DNA of 8,136 bases. It comes from DASRVA01 sp035550715. Its GTDB lineage: Bacteria > Gemmatimonadota > Gemmatimonadetes > JACCXV01 > JAHWKZ01. The stretch spans positions 1 to 8,136 of the forward strand of contig DASZOP010000130.1 of assembly GCA_035550715.1 (NCBI GenBank), written 5' to 3'. Each line of letters opens with the position of its first letter. The stretch's first letter is position 1. The notes under the pieces were generated by a model that worked only from the letters and a program-made list of their open reading frames with translations, was not told the origin of the DNA and made no database searches. Both the position numbers and the translations under genes were made by a program. This document shows, in pieces, positions 1-6,759 of this stretch.

Positions 1-2015
1 GCGGTTCCCGCCTGGTGACCGGCTTCGCGATAGAGCGCGAGCGCCTCCTCGAACTTGGCGACCACCTCCGGGCTGTTGTCCCCGCGCAGCTGCGCGAACC
101 GGCCGGCCATGTTGATGGCATGCGCGCGCTGGACGCCATCCTCGAACGGAAGGGTCTGAAGCTGGTCGACCAGGGACCGCATCTCGGCGAACTGACCGCC
201 CTGGAACCACAGCGCCGGGAGGCCCCGGCAGAGGCGGAGCGCGAGGTCGGTCTCGTCGTGGTGGAGTGCCCAGGTCAGCGCTGCACGCAGATTCTCGAAC
301 TCTCGCTGGACGCGCGCCAGCTTCTCGGGAGTGTCGTGGCGCGGGGCGTTGCCCGGGTCGCCCTCCTCCGCCAGTTCGGCGAAGAACTCGGCGTGACGCC
401 GGCGCCAGACGTCGGCTTCGCCCGAGTCCTCGAGCAGCTCCAGGCTGAAGTCGCGGATCGATCGCAGACGGAAGAAGCGCGGCTCGCCTTCCTCCCCGGG
501 CACCGACCGCAGCAGGCTCTTGTCGACCAGCGACGAGACGATCTCGATCACATCGATATCCTCGCCTTCGGCCACCGTAACCCGCTCGGCGGCCTCGAGC
601 GTGAAGCCGCCGTCGAAGACCGCCTGCCGGCGGAACAGGGCGCGCTCCTCCTCGCTCAGCAGGTTGTAGCTCCATTCGAGGGCGCTGCGAAGCGTCCGCT
701 GCCGATCGGGAAGGTCGCGCCCGCCCCCCTTCAGGAAATCGAAGCGTCGCGACAGGCGGGAGACCATCGCCTGGGGTGAGAAGAGCTTGAGACGCGCGGC
801 GGCGAGCTCGATCGCCAGGGGCAGCCCGTCCACCTGGCGGACGATCTCGACGATGGCATCGGCGTTGTCCTCCTGCAGGCGGAAGGAGGGGACGACGGCC
901 TGGGCGCGCTCGGTGAACAGGGCGACCGCATCGTAGCTCGCGAGCCGCTCGATCTGACGCGGCCCGCGCGGGCCAGGCACGGCGAGCGTGGAGACGGGAT
1001 GCTCGTGCTCTCCCCGCAGCCGGAGGGGCGCCTGGCTCGTCACCAGGACGGTCAGCCGCGGGGCGTGCCGGAGGAGGTCCGCGACCAGAGGCGCCGCATC
1101 CAGCACCTGTTCGAAGTTGTCGAGCAGGACCAGGATCTCCCGTGGCTGCAGGTGCTCCCTGAGCGCCTCGTCCGAGGGTTGACCTTCGGGCTTGACCCCC
1201 AGGGCTTCCAGGATCGCGCCGGGCACCTGCTCCGGCTCGTGCACGACCGCCATCTCGACGTGGTAGACCCCGTCGCGGAACTGGTCCACGACTTCGGCGG
1301 CGACCTGAAGCGCGAGCCGCGACTTGCCCACGCCGCTCGGTCCGAGCAGGGTCACGAGCCGGACACCGGGCCTCAGGATCAGGCGGCGCACCTCCTCGAT
1401 CTCCCGCGTCCGTCCGACGATCGGCGAGGGCTGGGCGGGCAGGTTGTGAGGCCGTGCGTCCAGCGTGTTGAGGGGCGGGAAGTCGGCCGGCAAGCCGTCC
1501 GCCACGAGCTGGAAGAGACGTTCCGGCTGGGTCAGGTCCTTGAGCGAGCGCTCGCCCAGGTCGCGCAGGGCGACGCCCTCCGGAAAGCGGTCCGAGGTGA
1601 GCCGCTCGACAGCCTGGGAAAGGAGGATCTGTCCGCCGTGGCCGGCGCTCAGGATCCGCGCCACGCGGTTCACGGGCGGCCCGAAGTAGTCCCCCTCCCG
1701 CTCGTCGGCCTGACCGCTGTGGAGGGCCATCCGGACCCTGAGAGGGCTCGGGGTCGACCACGCTTCGTCGATCAGCGAGCGCTGGCCCGCGAGCGCCGCC
1801 TCGACCGCCGAGGGGGCCAGATTGAAGGCCGTGAAGATCCCGTCCCCGACGTTCTTGAAGATCCTCCCGTCGCGAGACTCCACCGACGTCCGCAGGATCT
1901 CGTCGTGACGCTGGAGCGCGGCCGCCATGGCGCTCGGATAGCGCTCCCAGAGCTCGGTCGACCCCTGGATGTCGGTGGCCAGGAAGGTGACGGTGCCGGT
2001 GGGGGCGTCGATCAT
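1..2015 (-). CDS. Class III adenylate cyclase fused to STAND-type ATPase and helical repeat region, partial at C-terminus
   Basis: A multidomain signalling protein: 671 codons are visible and the reading frame is still open at the left edge. Residues 1-170 form a class III nucleotide cyclase domain. Metal aspartates D15 (TDIQGS) and D58 (VGDG), adenine-selecting K54 and D109, and transition-state residues N116 and R120 (VNRVAR) are all present, so an active ATP-to-cAMP enzyme is predicted. Residues about 198-410 resemble AfsR/LuxR-type NTPases, with Walker A GPSGVGKS (225-232), Walker B LVLLDN (295-300), a TSQAPLRLRGE segment (326-336) and GLPLAIELAA (397-406). The remainder, rich in paired helices, is probably TPR-like. 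The ATG start gives the usual family opening (PTGTVTFL) but has no clear Shine-Dalgarno sequence. It follows the hydrolase gene by 40 nt, so it may be the last operon gene or separately expressed. The cytoplasmic sensor/regulator role and its signal are inferred; any C-terminal DNA-binding domain would lie outside. Confidence 0.93.
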   Translation of the reverse strand, partial: MIDAPTGTVTFLATDIQGSTELWERYPSAMAAALQRHDEILRTSVESRDGRIFKNVGDGIFTAFNLAPSAVEAALAGQRSLIDEAWSTPSPLRVRMALHSGQADEREGDYFGPPVNRVARILSAGHGGQILLSQAVERLTSDRFPEGVALRDLGERSLKDLTQPERLFQLVADGLPADFPPLNTLDARPHNLPAQPSPIVGRTREIEEVRRLILRPGVRLVTLLGPSGVGKSRLALQVAAEVVDQFRDGVYHVEMAVVHEPEQVPGAILEALGVKPEGQPSDEALREHLQPREILVLLDNFEQVLDAAPLVADLLRHAPRLTVLVTSQAPLRLRGEHEHPVSTLAVPGPRGPRQIERLASYDAVALFTERAQAVVPSFRLQEDNADAIVEIVRQVDGLPLAIELAAARLKLFSPQAMVSRLSRRFDFLKGGGRDLPDRQRTLRSALEWSYNLLSEEERALFRRQAVFDGGFTLEAAERVTVAEGEDIDVIEIVSSLVDKSLLRSVPGEEGEPRFFRLRSIRDFSLELLEDSGEADVWRRRHAEFFAELAEEGDPGNAPRHDTPEKLARVQREFENLRAALTWALHHDETDLALRLCRGLPALWFQGGQFAEMRSLVDQLQTLPFEDGVQRAHAINMAGRFAQLRGDNSPEVVAKFEEALALYREAGHQAGT

Positions 2016-2031
2016 GTCGCGAAAGATAACC

Positions 2032-2043
2032 CCCGGCGCCGGG
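2032..2043. repeat. 12-bp perfect palindrome before the cyclase gene
   Basis: CCCGGCGCCGGG reads the same on both strands and lies in the 40-nt gap between the hydrolase stop and the cyclase ATG. It could be a regulator half-site pair, or a weak hairpin (four G:C pairs with a four-base loop) followed on the minus strand by the T-rich TTATCTTT. In DNA this G+C-rich it may be chance. No promoter is visible in the gap. Confidence 0.3.
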
Positions 2044-2055
2044 CGGCGACCGCGG

Positions 2056-2829
2056 TCAGCCGAGCCGGACCTGCGAGCCCGGCACGATGACCCGGCTCCC
2101 GTCCTCCAACGCCAGGAGCGCCTTCCGACCGCCGTCGTAATCGTCGGCCCAGGCCAGGACGGGGACCGTGCGGCCGCGCCAGGCGGCCTCGTCGACCGGG
2201 GCGCCAGGCTCGCCTTCGAGCGCGATCCGCCAGAACGGGTTCTCGCGCCGCTCCTCGCCGATCGTGCTGGGGGGCCCGTGACCGCACCACAGGACCACGT
2301 CGTCCGGCATCGGCGCGAACACCTCGCGGACGACCCGCATCAGGTCCGCGGTCGAGGCCCGTGCCCCGTCGGTCCGGCCGCTCCCCAGCCGGAAGAGGAA
2401 GTCGCCCACGAACACGTGGGATCCGATTTCGTAGCTCACGCTCTCGGGAGAATGACCCGGGGTCGCCGCGACCTGGATCGTGGTCGGGCCCAGCTCCAGC
2501 GTCTCGCCGCCGCTGACCGGCCGGTCAGGCCGGAAGGTCCCACCCGGCGGGCCTGCCACCTCGGCAGCCGGAAACGCTTCCACCAGCTCGCTCACCCGCG
2601 CGCAGTGATCGCCGTGGAGGTGCGTCACGAGGATCCACCGGACGTCGCCTCCCCACGCCTCGGCCGCCTCCGTCAGGTCGCCGGCCCGGTCTCCGGGATC
2701 GATCACGGCCAGCGCCCCGCCATCCCGCTCCTGGACCACGAAACCGTTGGTCAAAAGCTCGTTCAGGACGAACCGCCAGACCCGGATCTGGTGGGCCTCG
2801 AAGACGTCGTCGCGCTCGGGGGCGGTCAC
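2056..2829 (-). CDS. Metallo-beta-lactamase-fold hydrolase, glyoxalase II-like
   Basis: A 257-residue MBL-fold protein. The metal site appears complete: H70, H72, D74 and H75 in THLHGDH, H126 in TPGHS, bridging D143 in VGDFLF, and H184 in CGHGPP. The SGRTD segment (150-154), the GHG..STIGEE..ENPF block (183-199) and the opening N..TNGFVV..ID.GD pattern are those of glyoxalase II-like (GloB/YcbL) hydrolases rather than beta-lactamases. About 45 C-terminal residues after ENPFW exceed the usual compact family length. The GTG start overlaps the kbl stop in a GTGA, no ATG follows in the N-terminal region, and no clear ribosome site precedes it, so translation is probably coupled to kbl. Its position after tdh and kbl suggests handling of methylglyoxal-derived thioesters, but the substrate is not readable from sequence. 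It is expected to be cytoplasmic. Confidence 0.92.
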   Translation of the reverse strand: MTAPERDDVFEAHQIRVWRFVLNELLTNGFVVQERDGGALAVIDPGDRAGDLTEAAEAWGGDVRWILVTHLHGDHCARVSELVEAFPAAEVAGPPGGTFRPDRPVSGGETLELGPTTIQVAATPGHSPESVSYEIGSHVFVGDFLFRLGSGRTDGARASTADLMRVVREVFAPMPDDVVLWCGHGPPSTIGEERRENPFWRIALEGEPGAPVDEAAWRGRTVPVLAWADDYDGGRKALLALEDGSRVIVPGSQVRLG

Positions 2830-4013
2830 GCCACGACCCCGTGGCGGGACCCCACGCGGGCGATGGCGTCGAGCGCGCGGCCGAGGTCCTCCCGCTCGTG
2901 AGCGGCGGAGATCTGTGCCCGGAGCCGCGCCTCTCCGTGCGGCACGACCGGGAAACCGAACCCCGAGACGTAGACGCCCTCCCCCAGAAGCTCCTTCGAG
3001 AGTGCGATCGCGAGCGCGGTTTCTCCGACCAGGATCGGCACGACCGGATGGACGCCCTCCGGGACGTCGAAGCCGCGCTCCCGAAGCCCCTCCCGGAAGA
3101 ACGCCGTGTTCTCCCTGAGGCGCCGGACGAGCTGCGGCGATTCGTCGAGCAGCTCGAAAGCGGCCAGCGACGCCCCCACGATGGGGGGCGGCAGCGAGTT
3201 CGAGAAGAGGTAGGGGCGAGAGCGCTGGCGGAGCATGGCCACGAGCGCCGCGGGTCCGGCCACGAACCCTCCCGCCGCGCCGCCCAGCGCCTTGCCGAGC
3301 GTCCCCGTGACCACGTCCACCTGACCGTGGACGCCGAGCTCCTCCGCCGTCCCACGACCACGCGCGCCCAGGGTCCCCGTGCCGTGCGAGTCGTCCACGA
3401 CGAGGAGCGCATCGTGCTCCCGGCAGAGCTCGATCAGCCGGGGGATCCCCGCCAGCTCCCCCTCCATCGAGAAGACGCCGTCCGTCACCACCATCCGGTG
3501 CCGGGCTCCGTCGGCGGCCAGCAGCCCGGCGAGCGCATCCAGGTCGGCATGGGGATAGCGGTGCCGCCTGGCCTTGCAGAGCCGGATCCCGTCGATGATC
3601 GAGGCGTGGTTCAGCTCGTCCGAGTAGACCGCGTCCTCCTCGCCCAGAACCCCCGCGAAGAGGGCCTCGTTGGCGTTCCAGCACGACGTATAGAGGACGG
3701 CATCGTCCACCTCGAAGAAGTCGGCGATCGTCTGCTCGAGCCCCCGGTGGAGGGTCTGTGTGCCACAGATGAACCGGACCGACGCCATCCCGAACCCCCA
3801 CTCCTCGAGCGCCTTCCGGGCGGCTTCGATGATCCGCGGATGGTTGGCCAGACCGAGATAGTTGTTGGAGGTCAGCATCACGACCGACCGGCCGTCGACC
3901 GTGACTCTCGGGCCCTGCGGTCCCTCGAGCTCGTGCTCGACCTTGTACGTGCCGGCCTCCCGTAGACCGTCCAGCTCCCGGCCCAGGCCGTCGATCAGAC
4001 CCCGCTTCAGCAA
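2826..4013 (-). CDS. kbl: Glycine C-acetyltransferase (2-amino-3-ketobutyrate CoA ligase)
   Basis: A PLP enzyme of the alpha-oxoamine synthase family that cleaves 2-amino-3-ketobutyrate with CoA to glycine and acetyl-CoA, the second step of threonine degradation after Tdh. At 395 residues it matches the E. coli enzyme in length. Family signatures are SNNYLGLANHP (49-59), GFGMASVRFICGTQ (73-86), PLP-stacking H136 in ELNHASIIDG, cofactor residues D207 and H210 in DDSHGTG, the Schiff-base lysine K241 in TGTLGKALGG, and RSRPYLFSNSLPPP. These favour Kbl over BioF or serine palmitoyltransferase, and tdh is nearby. The start is non-canonical: no ATG lies in the right region, and the candidates are TTG (4013) or CTG (4010), the latter overlapping the upstream TGA as CTGA. 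A GGACAGG at 4024-4018 sits 4 nt before TTG and 7 nt before CTG. An in-frame ATG at 4154 would overlap the upstream gene deeply and adds non-family sequence. Confidence 0.97.
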   Translation of the reverse strand: MLKRGLIDGLGRELDGLREAGTYKVEHELEGPQGPRVTVDGRSVVMLTSNNYLGLANHPRIIEAARKALEEWGFGMASVRFICGTQTLHRGLEQTIADFFEVDDAVLYTSCWNANEALFAGVLGEEDAVYSDELNHASIIDGIRLCKARRHRYPHADLDALAGLLAADGARHRMVVTDGVFSMEGELAGIPRLIELCREHDALLVVDDSHGTGTLGARGRGTAEELGVHGQVDVVTGTLGKALGGAAGGFVAGPAALVAMLRQRSRPYLFSNSLPPPIVGASLAAFELLDESPQLVRRLRENTAFFREGLRERGFDVPEGVHPVVPILVGETALAIALSKELLGEGVYVSGFGFPVVPHGEARLRAQISAAHEREDLGRALDAIARVGSRHGVVA

Positions 4014-4594
4014 AATGCCTGTCCGTCGTGGAACTCGATCCGGATGATCCGCCAGTCGCGGATGTGGACGGTCTGCGGGTACATCACCGCCGGCTCCGAG
4101 CGGAGGAGATCTCCGGTCTCCCGGTTCAGGATGTCGCGGCTCCAGAACTCGCACGTATCGACCTCGACCTCCGATTCGCCGGTACGCCGGACGTCGGCGA
4201 AGTAGCTCTTCTCGGAGTGGAAGACGGACATCCGCACCTGGCCGGCCTCGTTCAGCTCGGCGATCGAACGCTCCAGCCGGAGCAGCGCCTCGCCGGTGTA
4301 GAAGCCGGCCGCGGCGGCAGGATCACCGTACGAATAGGCGTCGATCTCGGCCTGGTTGGCGTCGCTCAGGAACCGCCCCACCAACATTCGGAGGTCCTCG
4401 GTTCCCGACTCCGCGTCCGGGCTCCTGAGCGCGAACGGCGCGCTGTCGGCCGGCGCGGCCCCGCCTCGATCTTCCTTGTCGCCGCGGTCCGAGCGGGCGG
4501 CCCACAGCGTAAACACTCCGGCGATCATGGCGGCGCCGACCGTTCCGATGATCCAATGCAGGTTGAAGGGACCGGGCGAGGGGGATTGGGACAC
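4007..4594 (-). CDS. Single-pass membrane protein of unknown function between tdh and kbl
   Basis: A 195-residue protein I do not recognise. Residues 1-11 are short and uncharged, 12-33 form one hydrophobic helix (LHWIIGTVG...FTLWAA), 34-70 are a charged, Ala/Ser/Gly-rich linker, and about 72-195 form a compact soluble domain. That domain opens with helices (DLRMLVGRFLSDANQAEIDAY), has a YGDP..AAGFYTG segment, and ends in beta-like strands including TVHIRDWRIIRIEFHDGQ. This order resembles NTF2-like or IMS-type (ARC6-like) folds, but only as a weak impression. Charges flanking the helix are mixed, so topology is unclear. The GTG start has a strong GGAGGT at 4605-4600, 5 nt upstream. It lies 21 nt after tdh, and its stop overlaps the likely kbl start. 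A role linked to threonine breakdown is inferred from position only; it could equally be a passenger. Confidence 0.85.
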   Translation of the reverse strand: MSQSPSPGPFNLHWIIGTVGAAMIAGVFTLWAARSDRGDKEDRGGAAPADSAPFALRSPDAESGTEDLRMLVGRFLSDANQAEIDAYSYGDPAAAAGFYTGEALLRLERSIAELNEAGQVRMSVFHSEKSYFADVRRTGESEVEVDTCEFWSRDILNRETGDLLRSEPAVMYPQTVHIRDWRIIRIEFHDGQAFC

Positions 4595-4599
4595 GGCGA

Positions 4600-4605
4600 C
4601 CTCCG
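4600..4605 (-). promoter_or_regulatory. Strong ribosome binding site deciding a GTG start
   Basis: GGAGGT on the minus strand, five bases before the GTG at 4594. It supports the non-ATG start of the membrane protein and lies within the 21-nt gap after the tdh stop. Confidence 0.75.
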
Positions 4606-4615
4606 GCTCCAGGTT

Positions 4616-5734
4616 CTACGCGCGGCCCGGCCGCGTGTCAACCGCGACTCCGTTGCCGTGCGGGTAGAAGACGACCTTGAGGGCCTCGTGGGCGTCGAAG
4701 GCCCGCATCCCCTCCTCGAACGCGTCCAGCGACGCATACTCGTGGGAGACGAGCGGCGCCACATCGAGCCCGTCGGCCAGGAGCTCCAGCATCCGCTCCC
4801 AGGTCGAGAACATGCGCCGTCCGATGATGGCCTGGAGCTTCAGACCTTTGAAGATGAAGTCGCGGGCGAAGTCCCGGATGGTGATCGCCTCGCGCCCGGG
4901 AATCCCGAGCATCGAGAGCGTCCCGCCCATGCGGGCGATCCTGAGCCCCTGGTTGATCGCCGACTCGGCGCCCGACATCTCGAGGACCAGGTCCACCCCC
5001 CCCTCGGTCTCGTCCAGGATCCGCTCGTCGACGCCCGCCGTCAGCTTGCCTCCCGTCTCGAGCACGGTGATCGAGGGATCTCCCTTCCGGGCCCGCCACG
5101 CTTCGGCCTGCTCGATCGCCTGCCGGCTGACGTCCAGCACGTAGATCCGCTCGGCCCGCTGGTGGTGCGCGATGGCGGTCGCCATGGCTCCGATCGGCCC
5201 GTAACCGAGGACGGCGATCCGGGCCCCCTCCAGGTCGTGGTCCTGGACCGTGTGGACGGCGTTGCCCAGCGCATCCAGGAACGCCCCCACCTTGAGAGGG
5301 ACGACACCCGGGTCGAGACGGATGACATTCCCCGCCGGCACGACGACGAACTCGGCGAATGAGCCGTCGTCGTGAAATCCGAGGATCCGGGTATTCCTGC
5401 AGATGTGGCCCTGACCCGCCCGGCACTGCCGGCAGATCCCGCAGACGACGTGCATCTCGGCCGAGACGTAGTCGCCCGGCGTCAGGTCGGCCCGGCCCGC
5501 GTCGGGTCCCAGCAGGTCGACCTCGCCGCAGAACTCGTGGCCGTAGATCCGCGGGGGGCGGACCAGATGCCGGACGGACGGGTCCCAGTGCCAGATGTGA
5601 CGGTCGGAGCCGCAGATGGCCGCCGCACGGACCCTCAGGCGGACCTGGCCTTTTCCGGGAACCGGCGTCGGCACCTCCCGCACCGCCGTTCCTTCCGGGC
5701 CCGGCCGGGCGTCCAGCTTGACGACGGCCTTCAC
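4616..5734 (-). CDS. tdh: L-threonine 3-dehydrogenase
   Basis: A zinc-dependent medium-chain dehydrogenase that oxidises L-threonine to 2-amino-3-ketobutyrate with NAD+. The 372-residue protein carries catalytic-zinc residues C41 (AAICGSD) and H66-E67 (YGHEFCGEV), four structural-zinc cysteines at 98, 101, 104 and 112, and the nucleotide-binding GYGPIG (177-182). Tdh-specific stretches include DALGNAVHTV (154-163), VDLVLEMSGAESA, and IIGRRMFSTWERM near the C-terminus, which parallels the E. coli GREMFETWYKM. These separate it from sorbitol, butanediol and other alcohol dehydrogenases. The GTG start aligns with the E. coli start; no start codon occurs in frame in the short gap after trxB, and the longer in-frame extension overlaps trxB. 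The nearest GGAGG is 17 nt upstream, farther than normal. It follows trxB by 34 nt and precedes the membrane protein by 21 nt, in one operon with kbl. Confidence 0.96.
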   Translation of the reverse strand: MKAVVKLDARPGPEGTAVREVPTPVPGKGQVRLRVRAAAICGSDRHIWHWDPSVRHLVRPPRIYGHEFCGEVDLLGPDAGRADLTPGDYVSAEMHVVCGICRQCRAGQGHICRNTRILGFHDDGSFAEFVVVPAGNVIRLDPGVVPLKVGAFLDALGNAVHTVQDHDLEGARIAVLGYGPIGAMATAIAHHQRAERIYVLDVSRQAIEQAEAWRARKGDPSITVLETGGKLTAGVDERILDETEGGVDLVLEMSGAESAINQGLRIARMGGTLSMLGIPGREAITIRDFARDFIFKGLKLQAIIGRRMFSTWERMLELLADGLDVAPLVSHEYASLDAFEEGMRAFDAHEALKVVFYPHGNGVAVDTRPGRA

Positions 5735-5756
5735 GCGGGCGGCGCCCCCGCCCTCC
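5735..5756 (-). promoter_or_regulatory. Distant ribosome site for tdh with inverted-repeat spacer
   Basis: On the minus strand GGAGG (5756-5752) is followed by a 17-nt spacer and then the tdh GTG at 5734. The spacer begins with GCGGG and ends with CCCGC, leaving seven bases between, so it could fold into a small hairpin that brings the ribosome site close to the start. Folding is inferred; base composition alone may produce it. Confidence 0.3.
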
Positions 5757-5768
5757 TGCCGGGCTCGG

Positions 5769-6749
5769 TCATCCGGCGCGCACCCCCGCCGCGCCGGCGA
5801 CGCCGGACCCCTCGCCCTGCCGCTCGAGGAACCGCTCGGCATCGATGGCCGCGCGGCACCCCGCCCCGGCCGCCGTCACCGCCTGGCGGTAGACGTGGTC
5901 GTGGACGTCGCCGGCGGCGAAAACCCCTTCGACCTCGGTCATGGACCGGCCAGGGTCTTCGAGGAGGAGATACCCTTGCGTATCCATCGGTAGCTGGCCG
6001 CGGAAGATCTCCGTGTTCGGCTCGTGGCCGATCGCCACGAACACGCCGTCGATCGGCATCTCGCGTTGCTCGTTGGTGACAATGTCCCAGAGCCGCACGC
6101 CGCTCACCTCGCGATCCCCGAGGATCTCCACGACCTGCGTGTTCCAGAGGAAGTCGATCCGGGGGTTCGCGAACGCCCTATCCTGCATGATCTTCGACGC
6201 GCGAAGCTCGTCGCGGCGATGGACCACGTGGACCCGCGACGCGAAGCGGGTCAGGAAGAGGGCCTCTTCCATGGCGGTGTCTCCACCCCCCACGACGACG
6301 ATCTCGCGGTCCTTGAAGAAGTAGCCGTCGCAGGTCGCGCAGGTGGAGAGGCCGTGCCCGAGGAGACGGGCCTCGCCGGGCACGCCGAGCATCCGGGCCG
6401 AGGCGCCCGACGCCACGATCAGGGTCCGGGCGAGGACCGGCTCGCCCTCGACCTCGATCCGGAAGGGGCGCCGCGAGAGGTCCGCGTCGGTGGCGTCACC
6501 GGCCACGAAGCGCGCTCCGAAGCGGGCCGCCTGAGCCTTCATCTTCTCGATCAGATCAGGTCCCTGAACTCCTTCCGGGAAACCGGGATAGTTCTCCACG
6601 TCCGTAGTCAGGGAAAGCTGGCCGCCCGACTCCAGACCGAGGACGACCAGCGGGGCCAGGTTGGCCCGCGCGGCGTAGATCGCCGCGGTCAGGCCGGCGC
6701 ACCCGGAGCCCAGGATGACGACGTTCTCCGTCTGGAGGCGCTCGGCCAC
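5769..6749 (-). CDS. trxB: Thioredoxin reductase (NADPH)
   Basis: A low-molecular-weight flavoprotein that passes electrons from NADPH through FAD and a redox-active disulfide to thioredoxin in the cytoplasm. The 326-residue length is typical. The order of motifs is: FAD-binding GSGCAG (14-19), SGGQL and DVENYPGFPEG (50-60), the active-site CATC (C137-C140) in STCATCDGYFF, NADPH-binding GGGDTA (154-159), the NADPH-selective HRRDELR (177-183), a GHEPNT segment, and the late FAD motif GVFAAGDVHD. The Pro usually seen in GSGPAG is Cys here (C17). Start GTG at 6749 has GAGGAGG at 6759-6753, which overlaps the stop of the preceding gene. tdh follows after 34 nt. Function is secure; why it is joined to threonine catabolism is not evident. 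Confidence 0.97.
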   Translation of the reverse strand: MAERLQTENVVILGSGCAGLTAAIYAARANLAPLVVLGLESGGQLSLTTDVENYPGFPEGVQGPDLIEKMKAQAARFGARFVAGDATDADLSRRPFRIEVEGEPVLARTLIVASGASARMLGVPGEARLLGHGLSTCATCDGYFFKDREIVVVGGGDTAMEEALFLTRFASRVHVVHRRDELRASKIMQDRAFANPRIDFLWNTQVVEILGDREVSGVRLWDIVTNEQREMPIDGVFVAIGHEPNTEIFRGQLPMDTQGYLLLEDPGRSMTEVEGVFAAGDVHDHVYRQAVTAAGAGCRAAIDAERFLERQGEGSGVAGAAGVRAG

Positions 6750-6752
6750 CGT

Positions 6753-6759
6753 CCTCCTC
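6753..6759 (-). promoter_or_regulatory. trxB ribosome binding site overlapping upstream stop codon
   Basis: GAGGAGG on the minus strand shares bases with the TGA (6760-6758) of the secreted-protein gene and lies 3 nt before the trxB GTG. This suggests translational coupling of the two genes. Confidence 0.6.

Noticed and set aside
661..780. Possible frameshift in the cyclase-ATPase gene at a G-rich run near 720-730
   Set aside because: Reading the run base by base gives an uninterrupted frame (FDFLKGGGRDLPDRQRTLRSALEWSY), which fits the family on both sides.
15..2090. Long plus-strand open frames of 254 and 363 codons
   Set aside because: They lie opposite the cyclase-ATPase gene, whose minus-strand translation has clear family motifs; the plus-strand products are Arg/Pro/Gly-rich with no motif. 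High GC explains the open frames.
2056..3801. A single 581-codon minus-strand protein including the MBL domain
   Set aside because: The first 324 codons are an out-of-frame shadow of kbl; family-like sequence begins at the GTG at 2829.
2826..4154. kbl starting at the ATG at 4154
   Set aside because: The extra 47 residues are Pro/Arg-rich, unlike Kbl, and overlap the membrane-protein gene by about 148 nt in another frame.
4616..5842. tdh starting at 5842
   Set aside because: The additional 36 residues are Gly/Arg/Ala-rich, overlap trxB, and precede the point where E. coli Tdh begins; GTG 5734 fits better.
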